NCBI RefSeq assembly: GCF_009451885.1
Contig: NZ_WIAO01000026.1
Span: 21,845 to 85,844 of the forward strand
Direction: 5' to 3'
Length of the DNA stretch: 64,000 nt
Origin: Glycomyces albidus
GTDB taxonomy: Bacteria; Actinomycetota; Actinomycetes; Mycobacteriales; Micromonosporaceae
Below, piece by piece: positions 26,480 to 34,055 of the stretch. The notes beneath the pieces are model-generated. The model searched no databases. It was given only the letters and a program-made list of their open reading frames with translations, and was not told the origin of the DNA. How positions within the stretch are numbered: position 1 is the stretch's first letter; each line of letters begins with the position of its first letter. The position numbers and the translations under genes were made by a program.

Positions 26480-26548
26480 AACATGATTATATTCCGAATA
26501 ACTCTCAGTTACCACACCTGCTCCATCCGAAGTGCGCGACAGCGTCCT
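25208..26548 (-). mobile_element. IS200/IS605-type element carrying only tnpB
   Basis: About 1.34 kb, inserted antisense in the peptide operon between dppA and the M20 peptidase gene. The right end carries a hairpin (CCGCTC 25218-25223 with GAGCGG 25233-25238) followed on the minus strand by GGATGTCAA, which resembles the TCAA end of IS608-like elements. At the left a TTTAC on the minus strand (26549-26553) is a candidate target motif. Boundaries are inferred from these motifs; no target duplication is expected for this family. Confidence 0.55.
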
Positions 26549-26568
26549 GTAAAGATTGGCGGAAGGCA

Positions 26569-27936
26569 ATGCAATCTCCCTACAACGCTTGGGAATCGCC
26601 CATCACCTCCGGCATGGGCGCGGTCTCGGCGCTTGACACGAAGGCGTTCGAGGAGGTCGTCGAGTTCACTCGCGACCTGATCCGGTTCGACACCACGAAC
26701 CGGGGCGGCGGGGACGGGGACGAGCGCGCGGCCGCGGAGTACGCGGCCGTGAAGCTGTCGGAGGCCGGGCTGGACCCGGTGATCCTCGAGAAGGCCCCGA
26801 ACCGGTCCAATGTGGTCGCAAGGTTGGAGGGGACGGACCCGGACGCTCCGGCGCTCCTGGTGCACGGGCACCTGGACGTGGTCCCGGCCGAGGCCGCGGA
26901 CTGGAGCGTGGACCCGTTCTCGGGGGAGATCGACGCGGACGGGATGCTCTGGGGCCGCGGCGCTATCGACATGAAGAGCATGAACGCGATGATGCTCGCG
27001 GCCGTGCGGTCCTGGGCACGCGAGGAGGTACGGCCGCGGCGGTCGATCGTGTTCGCGTTCATCGCGGACGAGGAGGCCGAGGCCGATTACGGGTCGCGGT
27101 TCCTCGCGGCCGAGCACCCGGAGTACTTCGACGACTGCACCGAGGGGGTCTCGGAGTCGGGCGGGTTCACGTTCCACAGCACGTCTGCGAGCGGCGACGA
27201 CATGCGGATCTACCCGATCGCCGCGGGCGAGCGGGGGACGGCGTGGCTGGAGCTGACGGCCCGGGGCCGGGCCGGGCACGCGTCGAAGGCGAACCCGGAC
27301 AACGCGGTGAGCAAGCTCGCGGCCGCGGTGGCGCGGATCGGGGCGCACCGGTGGCCGCTGCGGGTGACGCCCGTGGTGGAGGCGGCGGTGCGGGAGCTGG
27401 CGGCGCTGCACGGCGTCGAGCCGGACTTCACCGACCTCAGCGGTCTCGGGGAGGCGGCGCAGCTCGTCGAGTCGACGCTGCGCAACAGCGCGAACCCGAC
27501 GATCATGCAGGCCGGCTACAAGATCAACGTGATCCCCGAGCACGCCCGGGCCGAAGTGGACGGCCGGGTGGTGCCCGGCGGGGAGGCCGAGTTCGAGGCG
27601 ACCCTGGACGAGCTGTGCGGGCCCGACGTGGCGTGGCGGTACGCGCACCGGGACGAGCCGCTCATGTCGCCGGTCGATTCGCCGACGTTCCGGGCGATGC
27701 GCGAGGCGATCAAGAAGTTCGACCCCGAGGGGCACCCGGTGCCGTTCTGCATGTCCGGCGGGACCGACGCGAAGCCGTTCACGCCACTGGGGATCACCGG
27801 GTACGGCTTCTCGCCGCTGGGGTTGCCGCCCGGATTCGGGTACGGCAGACTGGCCCACGGCGTCGACGAGCGGGTCCCGGTCGAGGGGCTCCGGTTCGGC
27901 CTGCGGGTCCTCGACGACTTCCTGCTGAAGGCATAG
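26569..27936 (+). CDS. M20-family metallopeptidase
   Basis: Zinc aminoacylase/dipeptidase-type hydrolase (455 aa). The di-metal ligands are visible: HGHLDVV (His101, catalytic Asp103), GRGAIDMK (bridging Asp) and ADEEAE (Glu pair), with the lid domain between about 210 and 330. The first 18 residues (SPYNAWESPITSG) do not belong to M20 and closely resemble the start of the next gene, an S9 peptidase (SPYGAWESPVDTG). An in-frame ATG at 26614 would remove them. GGAAGG lies only 2 nt before the ATG at 26569. Role: probably trims imported peptides. Confidence 0.9.
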   Translation: MQSPYNAWESPITSGMGAVSALDTKAFEEVVEFTRDLIRFDTTNRGGGDGDERAAAEYAAVKLSEAGLDPVILEKAPNRSNVVARLEGTDPDAPALLVHGHLDVVPAEAADWSVDPFSGEIDADGMLWGRGAIDMKSMNAMMLAAVRSWAREEVRPRRSIVFAFIADEEAEADYGSRFLAAEHPEYFDDCTEGVSESGGFTFHSTSASGDDMRIYPIAAGERGTAWLELTARGRAGHASKANPDNAVSKLAAAVARIGAHRWPLRVTPVVEAAVRELAALHGVEPDFTDLSGLGEAAQLVESTLRNSANPTIMQAGYKINVIPEHARAEVDGRVVPGGEAEFEATLDELCGPDVAWRYAHRDEPLMSPVDSPTFRAMREAIKKFDPEGHPVPFCMSGGTDAKPFTPLGITGYGFSPLGLPPGFGYGRLAHGVDERVPVEGLRFGLRVLDDFLLKA

Positions 27937-27944
27937 GAGACGAC

Positions 27945-29918
27945 GTGAAGCGATCCCCGTACGGCGCTTGGGAGTCCCCTGTCGACACCGGCCTGGTGGC
28001 CGCGTCGGACGGCCGGCCCGGGTTCCTCGGTGCGGTCGGCGGCGAGCTGTGGTGGACCGAGCCGCGCCCGACCGAGGGCGGACGGCGGACCCTGGTGCGC
28101 CGCAAGGAGGACGGCACGACCGAGACGGTGCTCGCCGCGCCGTGGAACGTCCGCAGCCGGGTCCACGAGTACGGGGGCCGGCCGTGGGCGGGCGCGATCA
28201 CGGAGGACGGCGACCCGGTCGTCGTGTTCGTGAACTACGCCGACCAGCGGCTGTACGTCCATCTGCCCGAGCGGTGGGACGAGCCGCTGCCGGTCAGCCC
28301 CGCGCCCGAGTCGCCGAGTGCGCTGCGCTGGTCCGAGCCGGTGATCGATCTGGAGCGCTTCGAGGCGTGGGCCGTGCTCGAGGAGCACACCGGGCCGAAC
28401 CCGACCGACGTGCGGCGCGTGATCGCGGCCGTCGACCTGTGCCTGACCGGGGACGACGCGAAGATCCGCGAGCTCACGGACGACTCGTACCGGTTCCTGG
28501 CCTGCCCCAGGGTGAGTCCGAGCGGCTCGGCGCTGGCGTGGATCGCCTGGAACCACCCGCACATGCCGTGGGACGAGACGGAGCTGCGGGTCGCGGAGAT
28601 CGCTCCGGACGGGACGCTCGCCGGGGCCGCCACGGTCGCGGGCGGCGACGGCGAGTCGATCGCCCAGGTCGAGTGGACCCGCGACGGCACCCTCGTCTTC
28701 GCCGGCGACCGCACCGGCTGGTGGAACCTGCACTGGCTCGACCCGCACACCGGGGAGCGCGGCGCGGTCCTGGAGGCGGAGGCCGAGTTCGCCGGTCCGC
28801 TGTGGACGCTCGGGTCGCAGTGGTTCCAGATCCTCGCCGGCGGCGACATCGCCGCCGTCCACGGCAAGGGCGAAGGGCGCCTGGGGATCTTCGACGCCTG
28901 GGAGCGGAAGATGAACCTCGTCGAAGGCCCGTGGACCGACTGGGCCGCCGGGCTCACGGCGGTCGGCGACCGGGTCTACGGCCTGGCCGCGAGCCCGCAT
29001 ACGGGCTACGAGGTGGTCGAGGTCGACGGCCGCACCGGCGCCGCGGGCGTCGTGGCCGCCGCGCACACCGACCGGGTCGACCCCGCGTACCTGCCCGTCC
29101 CCGAGCACCGCACGTTCGCGGGCCCGGGCGGGCGCGAGATCCACGCCCACGTCTACCCGCCGCGGAACCCGGACTTCCAAGGGCCCGAAGGCGAGCTGCC
29201 GCCGTACGCGGTGTGGGTCCACGGCGGGCCGACGAGCCACGTGCGGGCCGTGCTCGACATGGAGCTGGCGTACTTCACCTCCCGCGGCATCGGCGTCGTC
29301 GAGGTGAACTACGGCGGGTCCACCGGGTACGGGCGGGCCTACCGGGAGCGGCTGCGCGAGGCGTGGGGCGAGGTCGATGTGGAGGACTGCGCGGCCGTGG
29401 CGCGCTCGCTCGCGGCCGAGGGCTCGGCCGACCCGTCCCGGATCGCGATCCGCGGCGGCAGCGCCGGCGGCTGGACCGCCGCGGCGTCGCTCACCTCCCC
29501 TGCGGCGCGAGGCGTGTACGCGTGCGCGGTGGTGAAGTACCCGATCCTGGACCTGTCGCTGTGGCGCGGCGACGACACGCACGACTTCGAGTCGCAGTAC
29601 GTGTACTCGCTCGTGGGCGAGCCGCTGGAGGAGCGCTCGGCCGAGCGGTCCCCGGTGCACCACGCCGACCGGATCGAGGTCCCGTTCATCCTGCTCCAGG
29701 GCCTGGAGGACGAGATCTGCCCGCCAGCGCAGGCCGACCTGCTGCTGGAGCGGATCAAGGGCCGGGGCGTCCCGCACGCCTACCGGACCTACGAGGGCGA
29801 GCAGCACGGGTTCCGGCGGGCCGAGACCATCGCGGACGCGGTGCTCGCCGAGCACGCCCTGTACGCCGAGGTCTTCGGCTTCCCGGGGCCCGAATTCGAT
29901 CTGGAGCTGCGGCCGTGA
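27945..29918 (+). CDS. S9-family prolyl-oligopeptidase-type peptidase
   Basis: Cytoplasmic serine peptidase of 657 aa. An N-terminal beta-propeller (about 1-390) precedes the alpha/beta-hydrolase domain. The nucleophile is Ser506 in GGSAGGWT, the acid is Asp in LEDEICPP and the base is His in EQHGFRR. GTG start at 27945 lies 8 bp after the M20 stop with GGAG upstream. Together with the M20 enzyme it would break imported oligopeptides to amino acids. Acylaminoacyl-peptidase activity is the nearest family role; specificity is not readable. Confidence 0.93.
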   Translation: MKRSPYGAWESPVDTGLVAASDGRPGFLGAVGGELWWTEPRPTEGGRRTLVRRKEDGTTETVLAAPWNVRSRVHEYGGRPWAGAITEDGDPVVVFVNYADQRLYVHLPERWDEPLPVSPAPESPSALRWSEPVIDLERFEAWAVLEEHTGPNPTDVRRVIAAVDLCLTGDDAKIRELTDDSYRFLACPRVSPSGSALAWIAWNHPHMPWDETELRVAEIAPDGTLAGAATVAGGDGESIAQVEWTRDGTLVFAGDRTGWWNLHWLDPHTGERGAVLEAEAEFAGPLWTLGSQWFQILAGGDIAAVHGKGEGRLGIFDAWERKMNLVEGPWTDWAAGLTAVGDRVYGLAASPHTGYEVVEVDGRTGAAGVVAAAHTDRVDPAYLPVPEHRTFAGPGGREIHAHVYPPRNPDFQGPEGELPPYAVWVHGGPTSHVRAVLDMELAYFTSRGIGVVEVNYGGSTGYGRAYRERLREAWGEVDVEDCAAVARSLAAEGSADPSRIAIRGGSAGGWTAAASLTSPAARGVYACAVVKYPILDLSLWRGDDTHDFESQYVYSLVGEPLEERSAERSPVHHADRIEVPFILLQGLEDEICPPAQADLLLERIKGRGVPHAYRTYEGEQHGFRRAETIADAVLAEHALYAEVFGFPGPEFDLELRP

Positions 29919-30832
29919 GGGCGCTGCACCGCCCGCGGCGGCTCGTCCCCGGCGACCGGGTCGCGGTCGTCTCGCCCGCGGGCCCCTCCTCCGCCGCCGA
30001 TCTGGAAGCGGGCCTTGGGGTTCTGCGCTCGTGGGGCCTGGAACCGGTCCTGATGCCGCACGCGGCCCGCACCGGCGCGTACCTGGCCGGGACCGATGCC
30101 GAACGGGCCGAGGACTTCACGGCGGCCTGGACCGACCCCTCGTTCGCCGCCGTCATCGCCGCCAGAGGCGGGTACGGTGCCCAGCGGATGCTCGACCGGA
30201 TCGACTGGGTCCGGCTGCGCGGGGCCGAGCCGAAGGCGTTCGTCGGGTTCAGCGACGTGACCGCCCTCCACGAGGCGATCGCGCTCAACCTCGGCACCGC
30301 CACGATCCACGGCCCGATGCCGGCCTGGCCGGCCTTCGTGACCGACACCGCGATGCGCGAGCACCTGCGGCTGACCCTGTTCGAGCCCGAGCGGGTCCTG
30401 ACTCTCGCGCCCGCAGGCGCGAAAGCCCTCGCCGGCGGCACCGCGACCGGCGTGACCGTCGGCGGGACCCTGACGCTCCTGGCCGCCGGGATCGGCACCG
30501 CCGAGCACCGCGTGGACCTCGCCGGGGCCCTGCTGCTCCTCGAGGACGTCGGCGAGGCCCCGTACCGGCTCGACCGGGCCCTGACGCAGCTGCGGCGCGC
30601 CGGATGGTTCGACGGGATCGCCGGGGTGGTCCTCGGATCGTGGACCGACTGCGGCCCCGAGGCGGAAGTGCGCGGCGTGTTCGAGGACCTCCTGGGCGGA
30701 CTCGGCGTACCGGTCGCGTGGAACTTCGGATTCGGGCACTGCCCGCAGTCGCTCTCGGTTCCCTTGGGACTCAAGGCGACCCTCGACGCCGACGCCGGGA
30801 CGCTCCGGTTCGCGCTCCCCGCGCTCCGCTGA
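29915..30832 (+). CDS. ldcA: S66 LD-carboxypeptidase
   Basis: Serine peptidase of the murein tetrapeptide carboxypeptidase family (305 aa), which removes the terminal D-Ala from L-Ala-D-Glu-mDAP-D-Ala. Catalytic elements are in place: RGGYGAQR, nucleophile Ser113 in GFSDVT, Glu in LLEDVGEAPY and His in FGHCPQS. GTG start at 29915 overlaps the S9 stop by 4 bases. No signal peptide, so it acts on imported muropeptides in the cytoplasm. Its presence is the strongest evidence that this importer and peptidase operon handles cell-wall peptides. Confidence 0.94.
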   Translation: MRALHRPRRLVPGDRVAVVSPAGPSSAADLEAGLGVLRSWGLEPVLMPHAARTGAYLAGTDAERAEDFTAAWTDPSFAAVIAARGGYGAQRMLDRIDWVRLRGAEPKAFVGFSDVTALHEAIALNLGTATIHGPMPAWPAFVTDTAMREHLRLTLFEPERVLTLAPAGAKALAGGTATGVTVGGTLTLLAAGIGTAEHRVDLAGALLLLEDVGEAPYRLDRALTQLRRAGWFDGIAGVVLGSWTDCGPEAEVRGVFEDLLGGLGVPVAWNFGFGHCPQSLSVPLGLKATLDADAGTLRFALPALR

Positions 30833-30849
30833 GCGCCCGCCGCCACTTC

Positions 30850-30953
30850 TGAAAATTCCCTCCGTAGTCTTGCCTTCACTTGAAGTTTTCTGCCAGGATG
30901 GGCGGATCGGGCCGACCGGGTCGAAAGCACCGGTGACCAAAAGCACCGGTGAC
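30850..30953 (+). promoter_or_regulatory. Regulatory region upstream of nagZ
   Basis: The 164-bp gap after the LD-carboxypeptidase gene is locally AT-richer. It contains TGAAAATTCCCTCC (30850-30863) and TGAAGTTTTC (30881-30890), roughly inverted. It also has a 14-base direct repeat AAAGCACCGGTGAC at 30924-30937 and 30940-30953, each holding the palindrome CACCGGTG. The 16-bp spacing places the two palindromes one and a half helical turns apart. Probably an operator for a MurR- or LacI-type regulator, and a separate promoter for nagZ-namZ-amiE. Confidence 0.5.
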
Positions 30954-30996
30954 AAGGGACCGCCCGCCCCCTTTCCGCACAGACTGGAGTCGCTCA

Positions 30997-32775
30997 ATGG
31001 AGACGCATCCCCGCCGGACCGTGCTCGCCGCCGCCCTCGGGGCCGCCGCCGCGGCCGCCACCGCCGGAACCGCGCACGCGCACGGCGACCGCGGCGAGCG
31101 CCGGTTCGTCAAGCGCCGCCTCAAGGCCATGAGCCTCGAGGAGAAGGTCGGCCAGCTCTTCACCACCTACGCGTACGGCCGCACCGCCGACACCACCGAG
31201 GCCGCCGACGTCGCGAGCAACCGGGCCGCGCACGGGGTCGACAACGCCGCCGAGCTCATCGAGACCTACCACCTCGGCGGCATCATCTACTTCGCCTGGT
31301 CCGACAACGTCGCGAACCCCGACCAGATCACCGCCCTCTCCAACGGCCTGCAGGACGCGGCCCTCGCCGACTGCGGCACGCCGCTGTTCATCGCCACCGA
31401 CCAGGAGCACGGCATCGTGACCCGGATCGGCCCGCCAGCCACGCAGCTCCCGGGGGCGATGGCCCTCGGCGCCACCCACGACCCCGAGGCCGCCCGCGCC
31501 GCCGCCGTGATCGCCGGGACCGAGCTGCGCGCCATGGGCCTGAACCAGAACTTCGCGCCCGACGCCGACGTCAACGTCAACCCCGCCAACCCCGTGATCG
31601 GCGTGCGCTCCTTCGGGTCCGACGCCGAGCACGTGGCCGCGTTCGTGTCCGCGCAGGTCGAGGGGTACCAGGCCCGCGGCGACCTCGCCGCCACCGTCAA
31701 GCACTTCCCCGGCCACGGCGACACCGAGGACGACAGCCACGCCGAACTGCCGCGCATCGACCACACCTACGAGGAGTGGCAGGCGATCGACGCCCCGCCG
31801 TTCCGCTCCGCGATCGAATCCGGAGTGGACCTGGTCATGACCGCGCACATCCAGTTCCCGGCCCTGGACGACTCGCTCAGGCCCGCGACGCTCTCCGAGC
31901 GGATCCTCACCGGGCTCCTGCGCGAGGAGCTCGGCTACGACGGCGTGGTCATCACCGACTCGCTGCGCATGGAAGGCGTGCGCGACGGCTACGGCGACGA
32001 GCGGATCCCCGTGCTCGCGCTCCTCGCCGGCGCCGACATCCTCCTCATGCCCGAACACATCGACATCGCATACAACGCCGTCCTCGAGGCCGTCGCGAAC
32101 GGCGAGCTCACCGAGCGGCGCATCGACGAGTCCGTCACCCGCATCCTCGGCCTCAAGTACCGGCTCGGCCTCTTCGCGAACCCGTACGCCGACCCGGGAC
32201 TCGTCGACGACGTCGTCGGCATCCCCGCGAGCCTCGAAGCGGCGCAGGCCCTCAGCGACCGCACCACGACCCTCGTCGTCAACGACGGGACGCTCCCGGT
32301 TCCCACCGACGGCGGCCACGTGCTCGTCACCGGCTGGGGGGCCTCCACCAACACCCGCCTCACCACCGAGTTCGCCAACCGCGGCTGGACCCCCACCGGC
32401 CTGGTCACCGGCACCGCGCCCACCCAGGCGCAGATCGACGCGGCCGTGGCCGCCGCCGACGGCGAAGACCTGATCGTGGTGTGCACCAACGGCGCCGGGA
32501 ACAACCCGGGCCAGGTCGCGCTCGTCCAGGCGCTCGCCGCCACCGGCGTCCCCCTCGTCGCCCTCGGCGTCCAGAACCCCTACGACGTCGCCTTCATCGT
32601 CGACGACGTCAACGCCTACCTCGCGACCTTCTCGTACTCCCTCGACGGCCTCGAATCCGCCGTCCATGTCATCCTCGGCAGCGTCGACCCGCAAGGGCGC
32701 CTGCCGATCGACATCCCCCGCGCCGACGACCCCGGCACCGTCCTGTTCGCCTTCGGGCACGGCCTGAGCTACTAG
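30997..32775 (+). CDS. nagZ: GH3 beta-N-acetylglucosaminidase, NagZ type, Tat-exported
   Basis: Glycosidase (592 aa) removing non-reducing GlcNAc from peptidoglycan fragments. The NagZ signature KHFPGHGDTEDDSH (from residue 235) supplies the His-Asp acid/base dyad. The nucleophile Asp is in ITDSLRMEG. A C-terminal alpha/beta domain follows (about 420-592), as in Bacillus NagZ. The N-terminus PRRTVLAAALGAAA is a Tat-type signal ending near AHAH, so the enzyme is secreted, unlike cytoplasmic Gram-negative NagZ. ATG at 30997 has GGAG upstream. The namZ gene starts 9 bp after the stop. Confidence 0.94.
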   Translation: METHPRRTVLAAALGAAAAAATAGTAHAHGDRGERRFVKRRLKAMSLEEKVGQLFTTYAYGRTADTTEAADVASNRAAHGVDNAAELIETYHLGGIIYFAWSDNVANPDQITALSNGLQDAALADCGTPLFIATDQEHGIVTRIGPPATQLPGAMALGATHDPEAARAAAVIAGTELRAMGLNQNFAPDADVNVNPANPVIGVRSFGSDAEHVAAFVSAQVEGYQARGDLAATVKHFPGHGDTEDDSHAELPRIDHTYEEWQAIDAPPFRSAIESGVDLVMTAHIQFPALDDSLRPATLSERILTGLLREELGYDGVVITDSLRMEGVRDGYGDERIPVLALLAGADILLMPEHIDIAYNAVLEAVANGELTERRIDESVTRILGLKYRLGLFANPYADPGLVDDVVGIPASLEAAQALSDRTTTLVVNDGTLPVPTDGGHVLVTGWGASTNTRLTTEFANRGWTPTGLVTGTAPTQAQIDAAVAAADGEDLIVVCTNGAGNNPGQVALVQALAATGVPLVALGVQNPYDVAFIVDDVNAYLATFSYSLDGLESAVHVILGSVDPQGRLPIDIPRADDPGTVLFAFGHGLSY

Positions 32776-32784
32776 GGGGCTCCC

Positions 32785-34032
32785 ATGAAACGCAGAATGA
32801 TCCTGGGCGGCACCGTCCTCGGCGGCGCCGCGCTCCTCACGCCCTCCCCCGCCGCCGCCCACGGCGGCAGGCGCGTCAGGACCGGCGTCGAGGTCCTCGC
32901 CCGCAAGGACTTCAGCGAACTCGCCGGCCAGCGCGTCGGCGTCATCTCGAATCCGACCGGCGTGCTCCCGGACCTCAGCCACGAAGTGGACCTCATGCAC
33001 GGCAGCGGGAAGGTCGACATCGCGGCGGTCTTCGGTCCCGAGCACGGCTTCCGGGGCGTCTCGCAGGCCGGGGAGGGCGAGGACTTCTTCCTCGACCCCA
33101 AGACCGGGCTGCCGGTGTACAACGCCTACAACGACATGGACCGGATGGCGGACCTGTTCGCCGAGACCGGGATCGAGACCGTGGTCTTCGACATCCAGGA
33201 CGTGGGCGCGCGCTTCTACACCTACATCTGGACCATGTACCTCGCGATGGAGGCCGCCGGGCGGCTCGGGCTGCGGTTCGTCGTCCTCGACCGGCCCAAC
33301 CCCGGGTCGGCGCTGGCCGCCAGCGGCCCGGTGCTCCACCCCGAGCACGCGACCTTCGTGGGGCTCAAGCCGATCGCGCAGCGGCACGGGATGACCGTGG
33401 GCGAGCTGGCGCGGCTGTTCAACGGCGAGTTCCTGGGCTCCTCGGTCGATCTGACCGTGGTGAAGATGGAGCACTGGCGGCGCGGCATGTACTACGAGGA
33501 GACCGGGCTGCCGTGGGTGGCGCCGTCGCCGAACATGCCGACGGTGGACACGGCCGTGGCCTATCCGGGGACGTGCCTGTTCGAGGCGACCGCGCTCTCG
33601 GAGGGGCGGGGCACGACGAAGCCGTTCGAGTACCTCGGCGCGCCCGGGATCGACCACCGGTGGGCGGCGTCCCTGGAGGGGCTGCCGGGCGCGCGCTTCC
33701 GGGAGGCGTATTTCACCCCGTCGTTCTCGAAATGGTCGGGAAAGGTGTGCGGGGGCGTCGAGGTCCAGGTCACCCACAGGGATGAATTCGATCCGATCAG
33801 GACGGCGCTGGCGATGATCATCGCGCAGCGGCGGGCCTTCCCGCAGTACGGCTGGCGGTCACAGGACGTGACCTCGTTCTGGCTGGACAAGCTGACCGGG
33901 AACCAGGCCGTGCGCCTCGCGGTCGAGGCCGGCGCGGACGTCGACGAGGTCACGGCGGTGTGGGCCGACGAATTGGATGCGTTTTCCGAGCAAAGAGAGT
34001 CGTACTTGCTCTATCGCAGCACCGCTCAGTGA
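32785..34032 (+). CDS. namZ: DUF1343 exo-beta-N-acetylmuramidase, NamZ type, Tat-exported
   Basis: Protein of 415 aa matching DUF1343, the family of Bacillus subtilis NamZ (YbbC, GH171), which releases MurNAc from the non-reducing end of peptide-free glycans. Family blocks NPTGVLPD, FGPEHGFRG, DIQDVGARFYTY, DRPNP and TTKPFEYLGAPG are all present. It has a Tat-type signal (KRRMILGG, cleavage near AAAHGG). Position between nagZ and amiE mirrors the Bacillus cluster and supports the call. NagZ exposes MurNAc ends and NamZ removes them in turn. Confidence 0.92.
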   Translation: MKRRMILGGTVLGGAALLTPSPAAAHGGRRVRTGVEVLARKDFSELAGQRVGVISNPTGVLPDLSHEVDLMHGSGKVDIAAVFGPEHGFRGVSQAGEGEDFFLDPKTGLPVYNAYNDMDRMADLFAETGIETVVFDIQDVGARFYTYIWTMYLAMEAAGRLGLRFVVLDRPNPGSALAASGPVLHPEHATFVGLKPIAQRHGMTVGELARLFNGEFLGSSVDLTVVKMEHWRRGMYYEETGLPWVAPSPNMPTVDTAVAYPGTCLFEATALSEGRGTTKPFEYLGAPGIDHRWAASLEGLPGARFREAYFTPSFSKWSGKVCGGVEVQVTHRDEFDPIRTALAMIIAQRRAFPQYGWRSQDVTSFWLDKLTGNQAVRLAVEAGADVDEVTAVWADELDAFSEQRESYLLYRSTAQ

Positions 34033-34055
34033 TGGCACGATAACCAGGAGACACG

